Shown piece after piece: positions 1 through 5,192 of a stretch of DNA of 8,160 nucleotides (position 1 is the stretch's first letter; each line of letters starts with the position of its first letter). Source of the DNA: JAFGIT01 sp016929465 [NCBI: Candidatus Coatesbacteria bacterium] (GTDB taxonomy: Bacteria; B130-G9). Under the pieces are notes generated by a model. That model made no database searches and had not been told where the DNA came from. It saw only the letters and a program-made list of their open reading frames with translations. The DNA lies in assembly GCA_016929465.1 (NCBI GenBank), contig JAFGIT010000143.1, positions 1 to 8,160 on the forward strand. The letters are read 5' to 3'. The translations under genes were made by a program, and so were the position numbers.

Positions 1-1
1 C

Positions 2-421
2 GGCCGTCGCTTCGGATTCACCGCAGTTGTCGTGGTGGGGAATAAAGCGGGGGTTGTTGGATCGGGCCTTGGTAAGGCGAGAGAGGTCCCGGATGCAATT
101 CGCAAAGGGGCAGAACAGGCAAGGCGCTCGTTGGTCGAGTTCCCGCTTTTGCAAACGACTATACCGCATCAGGTGAGTGAGCGGTTTGCGACCTCCAGGG
201 TGCTCCTCAAGCCGGCCTCGCCGGGAACCGGTGTAATCGCAGGCGGGCCAGTGCGTGCCGTCATGGAGATGAGTGGAGTACAGGACATTCTCACGAAGTG
301 CTTCGGGAGCCGAAATCCCCATAATGTGGTAATAGCCGCAATTCAGGGGCTTTCAGCGCTAAGAAGTGCCGAGAAGATCGCGGAAGAGCGAGGCGTAACG
401 CTCGAGAAAATCGTGGAATAG
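2..421 (+). CDS. rpsE: 30S ribosomal protein S5, 3' part (5' end outside window)
   Basis: S5 sits on the solvent side of the 30S subunit near the mRNA entry channel and contributes to decoding accuracy. The frame is open from base 2 and ends at TAG 419-421, giving 139 codons. The first visible residues ([17 protein letters not shown]) match the S5 region just after the N-terminal double-stranded RNA-binding fold begins. Family signatures follow in order: [40 protein letters not shown] and NPHNVV. Typical S5 is about 165 residues, so roughly 30 or more N-terminal residues lie upstream. A GTG at 32 is an internal Val codon, not the start, because conserved S5 sequence continues upstream of it in the same frame. 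The position before rpmD and rplO is the standard spc-operon order. Nothing in the visible part looks damaged. Confidence 0.97.
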   Translation, partial: GRRFGFTAVVVVGNKAGVVGSGLGKAREVPDAIRKGAEQARRSLVEFPLLQTTIPHQVSERFATSRVLLKPASPGTGVIAGGPVRAVMEMSGVQDILTKCFGSRNPHNVVIAAIQGLSALRSAEKIAEERGVTLEKIVE

Positions 422-451
422 TCTATCGCTAGGGAGTGTTCGAGAGTAGTT

Positions 452-655
452 ATGGCTGATAAGATAAAGGCAACACTTGTAAGAAGCCCTATTGGGCGCT
501 GCAAGGTTCATAAAGACACTGTTAAGAAACTTGGATTCAAACGTTTGCATCACACGATAATTAAGGACAATCGTCCGGAGATAGTCGGGATGCTAAGGAA
601 GGTCCATTATCTGATCGAGTACGAGCCGTTTACTGAAGAAGAGGTGAAGAACTGA
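452..655 (+). CDS. rpmD: 50S ribosomal protein L30
   Basis: L30 is a small protein of the large subunit that binds 23S rRNA. The 67-residue product starts [15 protein letters not shown] and contains the family core ([40 protein letters not shown]). It is a few residues longer than the roughly 60-residue norm because of an acidic C-terminal end, FTEEEVKN. The ATG at 452 has a purine-rich GAGAG at 442-446 at good spacing and AGGGAG at 431-436 farther off. The gene lies 30 bases after rpsE. Its TGA shares one base with the ATG of rplO (TGATG), which suggests translational coupling. The identification rests on sequence and on the conserved order between S5 and L15. Confidence 0.95.
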   Translation: MADKIKATLVRSPIGRCKVHKDTVKKLGFKRLHHTIIKDNRPEIVGMLRKVHYLIEYEPFTEEEVKN

Positions 656-1098
656 TGCTTAAACTGCACGACCTGAGCCCCGCGCCGGGCTCGCGAAAGG
701 ACAAGAGGCGTGTCGGTAGAGGCCCCGCTTCAGGACGCGGCAAAACCGCAGGGCGCGGGCACAAGGGACAGAAGTCACGCGCAGGATATAGCATGCGCGG
801 TGGATTCGAGGGAGGCCAGATGCCGCTGGTTCGTCGAGTCCCCAAGCGTGGCTTCAATAACATGACCAGAGTTGAATATACTATAATGAACGTCGAGCAG
901 CTTAACCGGTTCTCGGACGGCTCCGTCGTTGATCCGGAATTGCTCAGAGAATCGGGCCTTCTGAAAAGGAAGACCGTCGGCCTGAAAATCCTGGGAAATG
1001 GCGAGCTGACTGTTGCACTCACCGTGAAGGCGCACAAATTCTCCCCATCAGCGATACAGAAAATCGAAGCAGCAAACGGCAAAGCTGAGGTCATATAG
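655..1098 (+). CDS. rplO: 50S ribosomal protein L15
   Basis: L15 is a late-assembly protein of the 50S subunit. Its extended, basic N-terminal arm threads into 23S rRNA. The 147 residues match family length. Residues 1-60 form the glycine/arginine/lysine-rich arm ([26 protein letters not shown] region, then [12 protein letters not shown]). Residues 61-147 form the globular domain with PKRGFNN near 63-69 and the C-terminal [10 protein letters not shown]. The ATG at 655 overlaps the rpmD stop by one base and is preceded by a strong GAGGTGA at 641-647 inside the 3' end of rpmD, 7 bases upstream. The coding sequence ends only 2 bases before secY, so L15 and SecY synthesis are probably coupled, as in many spc operons. 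Confidence 0.97.
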   Translation: MLKLHDLSPAPGSRKDKRRVGRGPASGRGKTAGRGHKGQKSRAGYSMRGGFEGGQMPLVRRVPKRGFNNMTRVEYTIMNVEQLNRFSDGSVVDPELLRESGLLKRKTVGLKILGNGELTVALTVKAHKFSPSAIQKIEAANGKAEVI

Positions 1099-1100
1099 GC

Positions 1101-2480
1101 TTGTTCGAAAAAATTCAGAATATGTTCAAGATTCCGGAGCTCAGGCGCCGGATTCTCTTCACACTTGGGATACTTGCTGTTTACAGGCTTGGCTGCCATC
1201 TTCCCACACCGGGGATTGATGCGGTGGCTCTGGCTCAGTTTTTTGAGGCTCAGCGGGGAACCATCCTCGGTATGTTTGACATGTTCTCGGGCGGCGCGCT
1301 TTCGAAGCTTACCGTCTTCGCACTCGGGATCATGCCTTACATCAGCGCCTCGATCATCCTCCAGCTTCTGGTAGTTGTCGTTCCGCATCTCGAGAAGCTA
1401 TCCAAGGAGGGTGAGGCCGGGAAGAAGAAAATCACCATGTACACCAGATACGGAACCGCTGTGTTGAGCATGCTGCAGGGCTTCGGTATCGGTATGTGGA
1501 TGGAGAAGATGACGAGCCCATCGGGCGTTCCGATAGTCATTCATCCTGGTCTCGGGTTCAAATTGCTCACGATGATCACGCTGACTGCGGGGACCGCGTT
1601 CATAATGTGGCTTGGTGAGCAGATATCTGAGCGAGGAATCGGCAATGGTATTTCACTTATAATATTCAGCGGAATTATCGTAAGGATGCCAGCCGCGATA
1701 ATCCAGACGGTTCGACAGGTCATGCAGGGCGAGATCAAGGTATATACAATATTGATTCTCGTTGTCTTCATGGTCGGCGTCGTCGCGCTGGTTGTCGTGC
1801 TGCAGCAGGCTCAGCGAAGGATCCCGATTCAACATGCGAAGCGTGTGGTCGGGCGTAAACTCTATGGCGGCCAGAGCACTTATCTTCCCCTCAGGGTCAA
1901 CACCGCGGGTGTTATCCCGGTCATCTTCGCGTCCTCGATAATAATGTTTCCGGCCACGGCGGTTGGTATATTCGGGGCATCATTCCTGGAGCCGGTTGTA
2001 GCTCAGCTCTCTCCAGGCAGGCTGCTCTATACGATTCTTTACATCGCTGCTATCATATTCTTCTGCTACTTTTACACTTCGATCGTATTCAATCCAACCG
2101 ACGTTGCGGATAACCTACGCAAGTCAGGTGCGAATATACCTGGAAAGCGTGCAGGGAAGGCGACGGCGGAGTACATCGACCAGGTCCTTTCGAGGCTGAC
2201 CTTTGGCGGTGGCATTTACCTTGCCGGTGTCTCGGTTTTGCCGGCCGTGCTGGTCTATGGAATCCCGATCGCGGACATCCCGTTCATTGGTGAGAGAGTC
2301 GCGAGCTGGTTCCCATATTACCTAACGCATGGTCTTGGCGTGCCGTTCTGGTTCGGTGGAACCGCGCTTCTAATTGTCGTCGGAGTTGCCTTGGATACGG
2401 TCCAGCAGATCGAGTCGCAGATGATGATGCGGCACTACGAGGGTTTTGTTAAGAAGGGCAAAATCCGGGGAAGGAGATAG
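1101..2480 (+). CDS. secY: Protein translocase channel subunit SecY
   Basis: SecY is the pore-forming inner-membrane subunit of the SecYEG translocon, which exports unfolded preproteins with SecA and inserts membrane proteins co-translationally. The 459-residue product has the ten hydrophobic segments of the family, the first at about residues 18-38. Visible signatures are PTPGID (35-40), the plug-region FDMFSGGALSKLTVFALGIMPYI (59-81), GEQISERGIGNGISLIIF (172-189), NPTDVADNL (331-339), and the C-terminal DTVQQIESQ and RHYEGFVKKGKIRGRR that contact SecA or the ribosome. The start is taken as TTG 1101, with GAGG at 1087-1090 ten bases upstream. This start keeps the usual short amphipathic N-terminus before IPELRRRILFTLG. 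ATG 1122 would remove seven residues and is the alternative. Its 3' end contains the adk ribosome-binding site and overlaps adk by one base. Confidence 0.97.
   Translation: MFEKIQNMFKIPELRRRILFTLGILAVYRLGCHLPTPGIDAVALAQFFEAQRGTILGMFDMFSGGALSKLTVFALGIMPYISASIILQLLVVVVPHLEKLSKEGEAGKKKITMYTRYGTAVLSMLQGFGIGMWMEKMTSPSGVPIVIHPGLGFKLLTMITLTAGTAFIMWLGEQISERGIGNGISLIIFSGIIVRMPAAIIQTVRQVMQGEIKVYTILILVVFMVGVVALVVVLQQAQRRIPIQHAKRVVGRKLYGGQSTYLPLRVNTAGVIPVIFASSIIMFPATAVGIFGASFLEPVVAQLSPGRLLYTILYIAAIIFFCYFYTSIVFNPTDVADNLRKSGANIPGKRAGKATAEYIDQVLSRLTFGGGIYLAGVSVLPAVLVYGIPIADIPFIGERVASWFPYYLTHGLGVPFWFGGTALLIVVGVALDTVQQIESQMMMRHYEGFVKKGKIRGRR
2471..2476 (+). promoter_or_regulatory. Ribosome-binding site for adk, inside the secY 3' end
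   Basis: AAGGAG lies in the last codons of secY. It is 3 bases from GTG 2480 and 12 bases from the in-frame TTG 2489, so neither spacing is ideal. It is the only strong Shine-Dalgarno match nearby. Confidence 0.55.
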
Positions 2481-3154
2481 TGAGAGTTTTGCGACTGGTT
2501 CTAATGGGAGCCCCTGGTTCGGGCAAGGGGACACAGGCTAAGATTCTCGCACAGCGGGAGGGGTTGGTTCACCTCTCGACCGGGGATGCGCTTCGAGCGG
2601 CTATCGCAAGTGGAAGCGAGCTGGGCCTAAAGGCAAAGGACGCGGTTGAGCAGGGCCGTCTTGTCTCCGATGAAGTGCTCTATGGGATAGTCAAGAACGC
2701 CCTCGAGAATATCGGGCGGGAAAAAGGATTCATCCTCGATGGCTTTCCCAGAAATCTGAGCCAGGCTGAGTTCCTTGATGGGGTTCTCTCTGAGCTCGGG
2801 ATGGGGATTGATGCGGCTGTTCTATTGGACGTTCCGGAGACCTTCCTGATCAAGAGGCTTTCTGAGAGACGAATATGCTCGCAGTGCTCCAAGGAGTATC
2901 ATCTGGAATTCTCGCCTCCCGATCTCGACGGTAAATGCAATGACTGCGGAGACGAACTCTATCAGCGGGATGATGACAGACCGGAGAAGATCGCGAGACG
3001 GCTTTCGATATACAGCGATGTGACCCTTCCAATGGTTGATTACTACAAGGGCAAGGGCCTTCTGTTGAGCGTCGATGCCGTGGGCGAGATCAATGATGTA
3101 GCACAGCGAGTTCTGGATTCGTTGAAGAACTACACATCAAAGAGGCAAGTCTAG
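2480..3154 (+). CDS. adk: Adenylate kinase with zinc-type lid
   Basis: Adenylate kinase catalyses ATP + AMP = 2 ADP in the cytoplasm and is essential for adenylate energy balance. The 224-residue product has the P-loop GAPGSGKGT at 10-18, the AMP-binding segment around 33-62 (STGDALR), DGFPRN at 87-92 and the arginine-rich catalytic end (RDDDRPEKIARRL, 163-175). The lid at about 129-166 carries a Cys4 set, C133-x2-C136 and C153-x2-C156. This matches the structural zinc site of the long, zinc-containing bacterial form; E. coli Adk lacks it. GTG 2480 gives MRVLRLVLMGAP. The in-frame TTG 2489 gives MRLVLMGAP, which fits the family N-terminus more closely, so the true start may be 9 bases later. 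Position after secY is classical, but the following gene is infA rather than map. Confidence 0.96.
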   Translation: MRVLRLVLMGAPGSGKGTQAKILAQREGLVHLSTGDALRAAIASGSELGLKAKDAVEQGRLVSDEVLYGIVKNALENIGREKGFILDGFPRNLSQAEFLDGVLSELGMGIDAAVLLDVPETFLIKRLSERRICSQCSKEYHLEFSPPDLDGKCNDCGDELYQRDDDRPEKIARRLSIYSDVTLPMVDYYKGKGLLLSVDAVGEINDVAQRVLDSLKNYTSKRQV

Positions 3155-3157
3155 CCT

Positions 3158-3376
3158 ATGCCGAAGGGAGAGGGAATCGAGGTCGAGGGCGTTGTCGTTG
3201 ACGCTTTGCCCAACACAGTTTTCGTGGTAGAGCTCGCCGACGGCAGACAAGTGACAGCACATATATCTGGCAAGATGAGAAAAGGCAATATTAGAGTCTT
3301 GCCGGGGGATAAGGTGACGGTTGAATTGAGCCCGTATGATCTCAGCCGAGGCCGAATAGTCTGGCGCCTCAAGTGA
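3158..3376 (+). CDS. infA: Translation initiation factor IF-1
   Basis: IF-1 occupies the ribosomal A site during initiation and works with IF-2 and IF-3. The 72-residue product is the standard length for this single OB-fold protein. Diagnostic stretches are [20 protein letters not shown] (residues 7-26), [20 protein letters not shown] (34-53) and [17 protein letters not shown] (56-72). The ATG at 3158 lies 3 bases after the adk stop. The ribosome-binding site is only a modest AGAGG at 3141-3145, 12 bases upstream, so expression may depend partly on coupling to adk. The last codons overlap a possible hairpin ending in a run of seven T. Confidence 0.97.
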   Translation: MPKGEGIEVEGVVVDALPNTVFVVELADGRQVTAHISGKMRKGNIRVLPGDKVTVELSPYDLSRGRIVWRLK

Positions 3377-3384
3377 GTTTTTTT
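3341..3384 (+). terminator. Possible hairpin plus T7 run at the infA end (attenuator-like)
   Basis: CTCA 3341-3344 can pair with TGAG 3374-3377, and GAGG 3348-3351 with CCTC 3367-3370, separated by a 3x3 internal loop (GCC/AAG). Inside, CC 3352-3353 can pair with GG 3363-3364, leaving a CG bulge. The right arm is followed directly by seven T (3378-3384). This has the layout of an intrinsic terminator or partial attenuator, but the stem is interrupted and lies in coding sequence, so it may be chance. Confidence 0.3.
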
Positions 3385-3420
3385 GGAAATACGTGAGATC
3401 ATATTAATAGGTGATATAGC

Positions 3421-3534
3421 ATGAAAGTAAGAGCATCAGTTAAGCGGATGTGCGACCGCTGCAAGATAGTCAGGCGTCGCGGCCTCGTAAGGGTTATATG
3501 CACGAATCCAAAGCACAAGCAGCGTCAGGGCTAG
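3421..3534 (+). CDS. rpmJ: 50S ribosomal protein L36, zinc-binding (C+) form
   Basis: L36 is the smallest 50S protein and helps order 23S rRNA helices late in assembly. The 37-codon frame begins [20 protein letters not shown] and ends NPKHKQRQG, followed by TAG. The four zinc ligands of the C+ form are all present: Cys11, Cys14, Cys27 and His32. Many bacteria keep a second, cysteine-free paralogue used when zinc is scarce; this is not that one. AGGTGA at 3409-3414 sits six bases before the ATG. The gene follows a 44-base spacer after infA and precedes rpsM, the usual junction between the spc and alpha gene groups. It is small enough to be missed by length-filtered gene finders. Confidence 0.97.
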   Translation: MKVRASVKRMCDRCKIVRRRGLVRVICTNPKHKQRQG

Positions 3535-3545
3535 GGCGCTGAGAT

Positions 3546-3551
3546 AAGGAG
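3546..3551 (+). promoter_or_regulatory. Ribosome-binding site supporting the TTG start of rpsM
   Basis: AAGGAG lies nine bases upstream of TTG 3561. No ATG or GTG sits at comparable spacing in the rpsM frame, and the family N-terminus (ARIAGVDLP) begins directly after the TTG, so this site fixes the start. Confidence 0.75.
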
Positions 3552-3560
3552 AGAATTTCT

Positions 3561-3941
3561 TTGGCAAGAATAGCTGGTGTTGACCTTCCAAAGGAGAAAA
3601 GGGTCGAGATTGGCCTTACCTATATATTCGGTATAGGACGGACGACCGCGAAGAAGATACTCAAGCAGACAGAGATCGCAGGTGATATTCGAGTTGAAAA
3701 GCTCTCGGCTGCTCAGGTCAACATGCTCCGTCAGGTCATCGAGCGAGATTTGAAGGTTGAGGGTGAACTGCGGCAGGAGATATCCATGAACATCAAACGC
3801 CTGAAGGATATCGGCTGTCACAGGGGCATAAGGCATAGGAAACGCCTTCCAGTGAGGGGGCAGAAGACCAGGACCAATGCACGAACGCACAAAGGCCAGC
3901 GTCCTGGGATTGGAATCAAGAAGAAGGCCAAGAAGGCCTAG
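3561..3941 (+). CDS. rpsM: 30S ribosomal protein S13
   Basis: S13 lies in the head of the 30S subunit, contacts the P-site tRNA through its C-terminal tail and forms bridges to the 50S subunit. The 126 residues match family length. The N-terminus ARIAGVDLP (2-10) is followed by the helix-hairpin-helix segment [14 protein letters not shown] (21-34), then [29 protein letters not shown] (84-112) and a lysine-rich tail, KKKAKKA. Translation starts at TTG 3561 with a strong AAGGAG nine bases upstream. Six of its 14 isoleucine codons are ATA, unusual for a highly expressed gene in fast-growing model bacteria. An 86-base spacer containing a stem-loop separates it from rpsK. Confidence 0.97.
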   Translation: MARIAGVDLPKEKRVEIGLTYIFGIGRTTAKKILKQTEIAGDIRVEKLSAAQVNMLRQVIERDLKVEGELRQEISMNIKRLKDIGCHRGIRHRKRLPVRGQKTRTNARTHKGQRPGIGIKKKAKKA

Positions 3942-3951
3942 CGAGATTGGT

Positions 3952-3976
3952 GCATATCGACCTATTTAGGCGATGC
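3952..3976 (+). other. Stem-loop in the rpsM-rpsK spacer
   Basis: GCAT 3952-3955 pairs with ATGC 3973-3976, CG 3958-3959 with CG 3971-3972, and CCT 3961-3963 with AGG 3968-3970, closing an ATTT loop. That gives nine base pairs with a 2-base and a 1-base bulge on the left side. It begins 10 bases after the rpsM stop and is followed by GTTT, too short a T run for a strong intrinsic terminator. It could be an RNA-processing or stability element, or a regulatory fold; the role is unknown. Confidence 0.4.
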
Positions 3977-4027
3977 GTTTGAGTTGGGATTTCAGGATTA
4001 GTTCATAATAGATAGACAGGCGAGACA

Positions 4028-4432
4028 ATGGCGAAAGGTGTCAAAAAGAAAGGTCGGCGGGTTGCGAAGCGTAAAGAGAAGCGCGTCGTACCAGAGGGTG
4101 TAATCCACATTCAATCGACTTTTAACAACACTATTATTTCGGTAACTGATAAGTACGGCAATGTTATAGCCTGGGCCAGCTCTGGCAAGATGGGCTTCAA
4201 GGGGTCCAGGAAAGGGACTCCATTCGCGGCGCAGGTTGCGGCGCGAACGGCCGCCCAGGCCGCGGTCGGCATGGGCATGCGTCGAGCAGAGCTTTATGTA
4301 AAGGGGCCGGGATCCGGCCGTGATACAGCCATGAAGGCATTGCAGTCAGAGGGCATCGAGGTGACATTAATGCGGGACGTAACTCCGATACCGCATGACG
4401 GTTGCCGGCCTCCAAAGCGTCGTAGAGTCTGA
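4028..4432 (+). CDS. rpsK: 30S ribosomal protein S11
   Basis: S11 is in the platform of the 30S subunit and, with S7, lines the mRNA exit and E site. The 134-residue product starts with a basic N-terminus ([19 protein letters not shown]), then [18 protein letters not shown] (24-41), [19 protein letters not shown] (51-69), the Ala-rich helix [31 protein letters not shown] (91-105) and the C-terminal [18 protein letters not shown]. All are hallmarks of the family. The ATG at 4028 has only a weak ribosome-binding site (AGG 4018-4020, seven bases upstream). The upstream 86-base spacer and downstream 32-base spacer are consistent with co-transcription with rpsM and rpsD. Confidence 0.97.
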   Translation: MAKGVKKKGRRVAKRKEKRVVPEGVIHIQSTFNNTIISVTDKYGNVIAWASSGKMGFKGSRKGTPFAAQVAARTAAQAAVGMGMRRAELYVKGPGSGRDTAMKALQSEGIEVTLMRDVTPIPHDGCRPPKRRRV

Positions 4433-4453
4433 GTTCATTATTTTAGAGCTTTT

Positions 4454-4458
4454 AGGAG
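4454..4458 (+). promoter_or_regulatory. Ribosome-binding site supporting the TTG start of rpsD
   Basis: AGGAG sits six bases before TTG 4465. The S4 N-terminus (GRYLDASCKICRRE) begins immediately after this TTG, so the pair defines the start. Confidence 0.75.
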
Positions 4459-4464
4459 CGTAGT

Positions 4465-5106
4465 TTGGGTAGGTATTTGGATGCATCCTGTAAGATATGC
4501 AGACGGGAGAACGAGAAGCTCTTCCTGAAGGGTGAGCGTTGCATGTCCGGCAAGTGCTCTTTGGGAAGGCGCAGGTATGGCCCTGGCTTACACGGCCGTC
4601 GGCGTCACAAAGACACAGATTACCGTGTACGGCTTCGTGAGAAGCAGAAGATCAGGTTCTATTACGGTCTTTCGGAAAGGCAATTCAAGATCAGTTTTGT
4701 CGATGCAGAACGCATGCGCGGCGTTACGGGTGAGAACCTGTTGCAGGTATTGGAATTGAGGCTTGATAACGTCGTCTATCGCGCGGGATTTGCCGTATCT
4801 CGCGCTCAAGCGAGACAGCTCGTAGGGCATAAGCACTTCCAGATTGACGGCAACGTCGTGAACATCCCATCATATAGAATGCGACAGGGACAGGTCCTTT
4901 CCGTTCGCGATAAGAGCAGGGCGAACAAGGATTGTCCAGTATTCGCCGCCATCGAGTCGATGGGAACGAGAGGAAAGTTCCGACCGCGCTGGTTGGAAGT
5001 CAACGATGGGCAGCTGACGGCTTTGGTCAAGGACCGGCCTAAGAGGGAAGATGTTGTTGATATCCCGATCAACGAGCAGTTGATAGTTGAGCTTTATTCC
5101 AAGTAG
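4465..5106 (+). CDS. rpsD: 30S ribosomal protein S4, zinc-binding form
   Basis: S4 is a primary 16S rRNA-binding protein that nucleates 30S body assembly. In several bacteria it also represses its own operon by binding mRNA. The 213-residue product starts at TTG 4465, six bases after AGGAG. The N-terminal domain has C9-x2-C12-x13-C26-x4-C31, the same cysteine positions as the zinc site of Thermus thermophilus S4 and absent from E. coli S4. The S4 RNA-binding domain spans about residues 98-162 (LELRLDNVVYRAGFAVSRAQARQLV start, then HFQIDGNVVNIPSYRMRQGQ). The C-terminus IPINEQLIVELYSK is the standard family ending. An 86-base spacer with inverted repeats separates it from rpoA; whether S4 binds there is unknown. 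Confidence 0.97.
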   Translation: MGRYLDASCKICRRENEKLFLKGERCMSGKCSLGRRRYGPGLHGRRRHKDTDYRVRLREKQKIRFYYGLSERQFKISFVDAERMRGVTGENLLQVLELRLDNVVYRAGFAVSRAQARQLVGHKHFQIDGNVVNIPSYRMRQGQVLSVRDKSRANKDCPVFAAIESMGTRGKFRPRWLEVNDGQLTALVKDRPKREDVVDIPINEQLIVELYSK

Positions 5107-5161
5107 TTGCGTTTGTGCAATTCACAATACGCCGAAGGAATAACTGCGTGATAGCATTCAT

Positions 5162-5182
5162 CAGTTGCTGATAACTGGAGGA
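5162..5182 (+). promoter_or_regulatory. Small hairpin abutting the rpoA ribosome-binding site
   Basis: CAGTT 5162-5166 can pair with AACTG 5173-5177 across a 6-base loop. The right arm shares its last base with GGAGGA (5177-5182), the ribosome-binding site ten bases before the rpoA ATG. A competing pairing is ATCAG 5160-5164 with CTGAT 5168-5172. A fold here could modulate access to the start region, but the stem is only five pairs, so function is speculative. Confidence 0.3.
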
Positions 5183-5192
5183 CAGATATAGA

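Noticed and set aside
32-34. GTG as the start of rpsE
   Set aside because: Conserved S5 residues continue in frame upstream to the window edge, so this is an internal valine codon.
630-1388. 252-codon minus-strand frame opposite rplO and secY
   Set aside because: It is antisense to conserved L15 and SecY sequence, and its product shows no family motif.
3979-4009. Possible internal promoter before rpsK (TTGAGT, 19-base gap, CATAAT)
   Set aside because: The spacing is too long and the -35 match poor; an alternative TTGGGA has a 14-base gap. Not strong enough to annotate.
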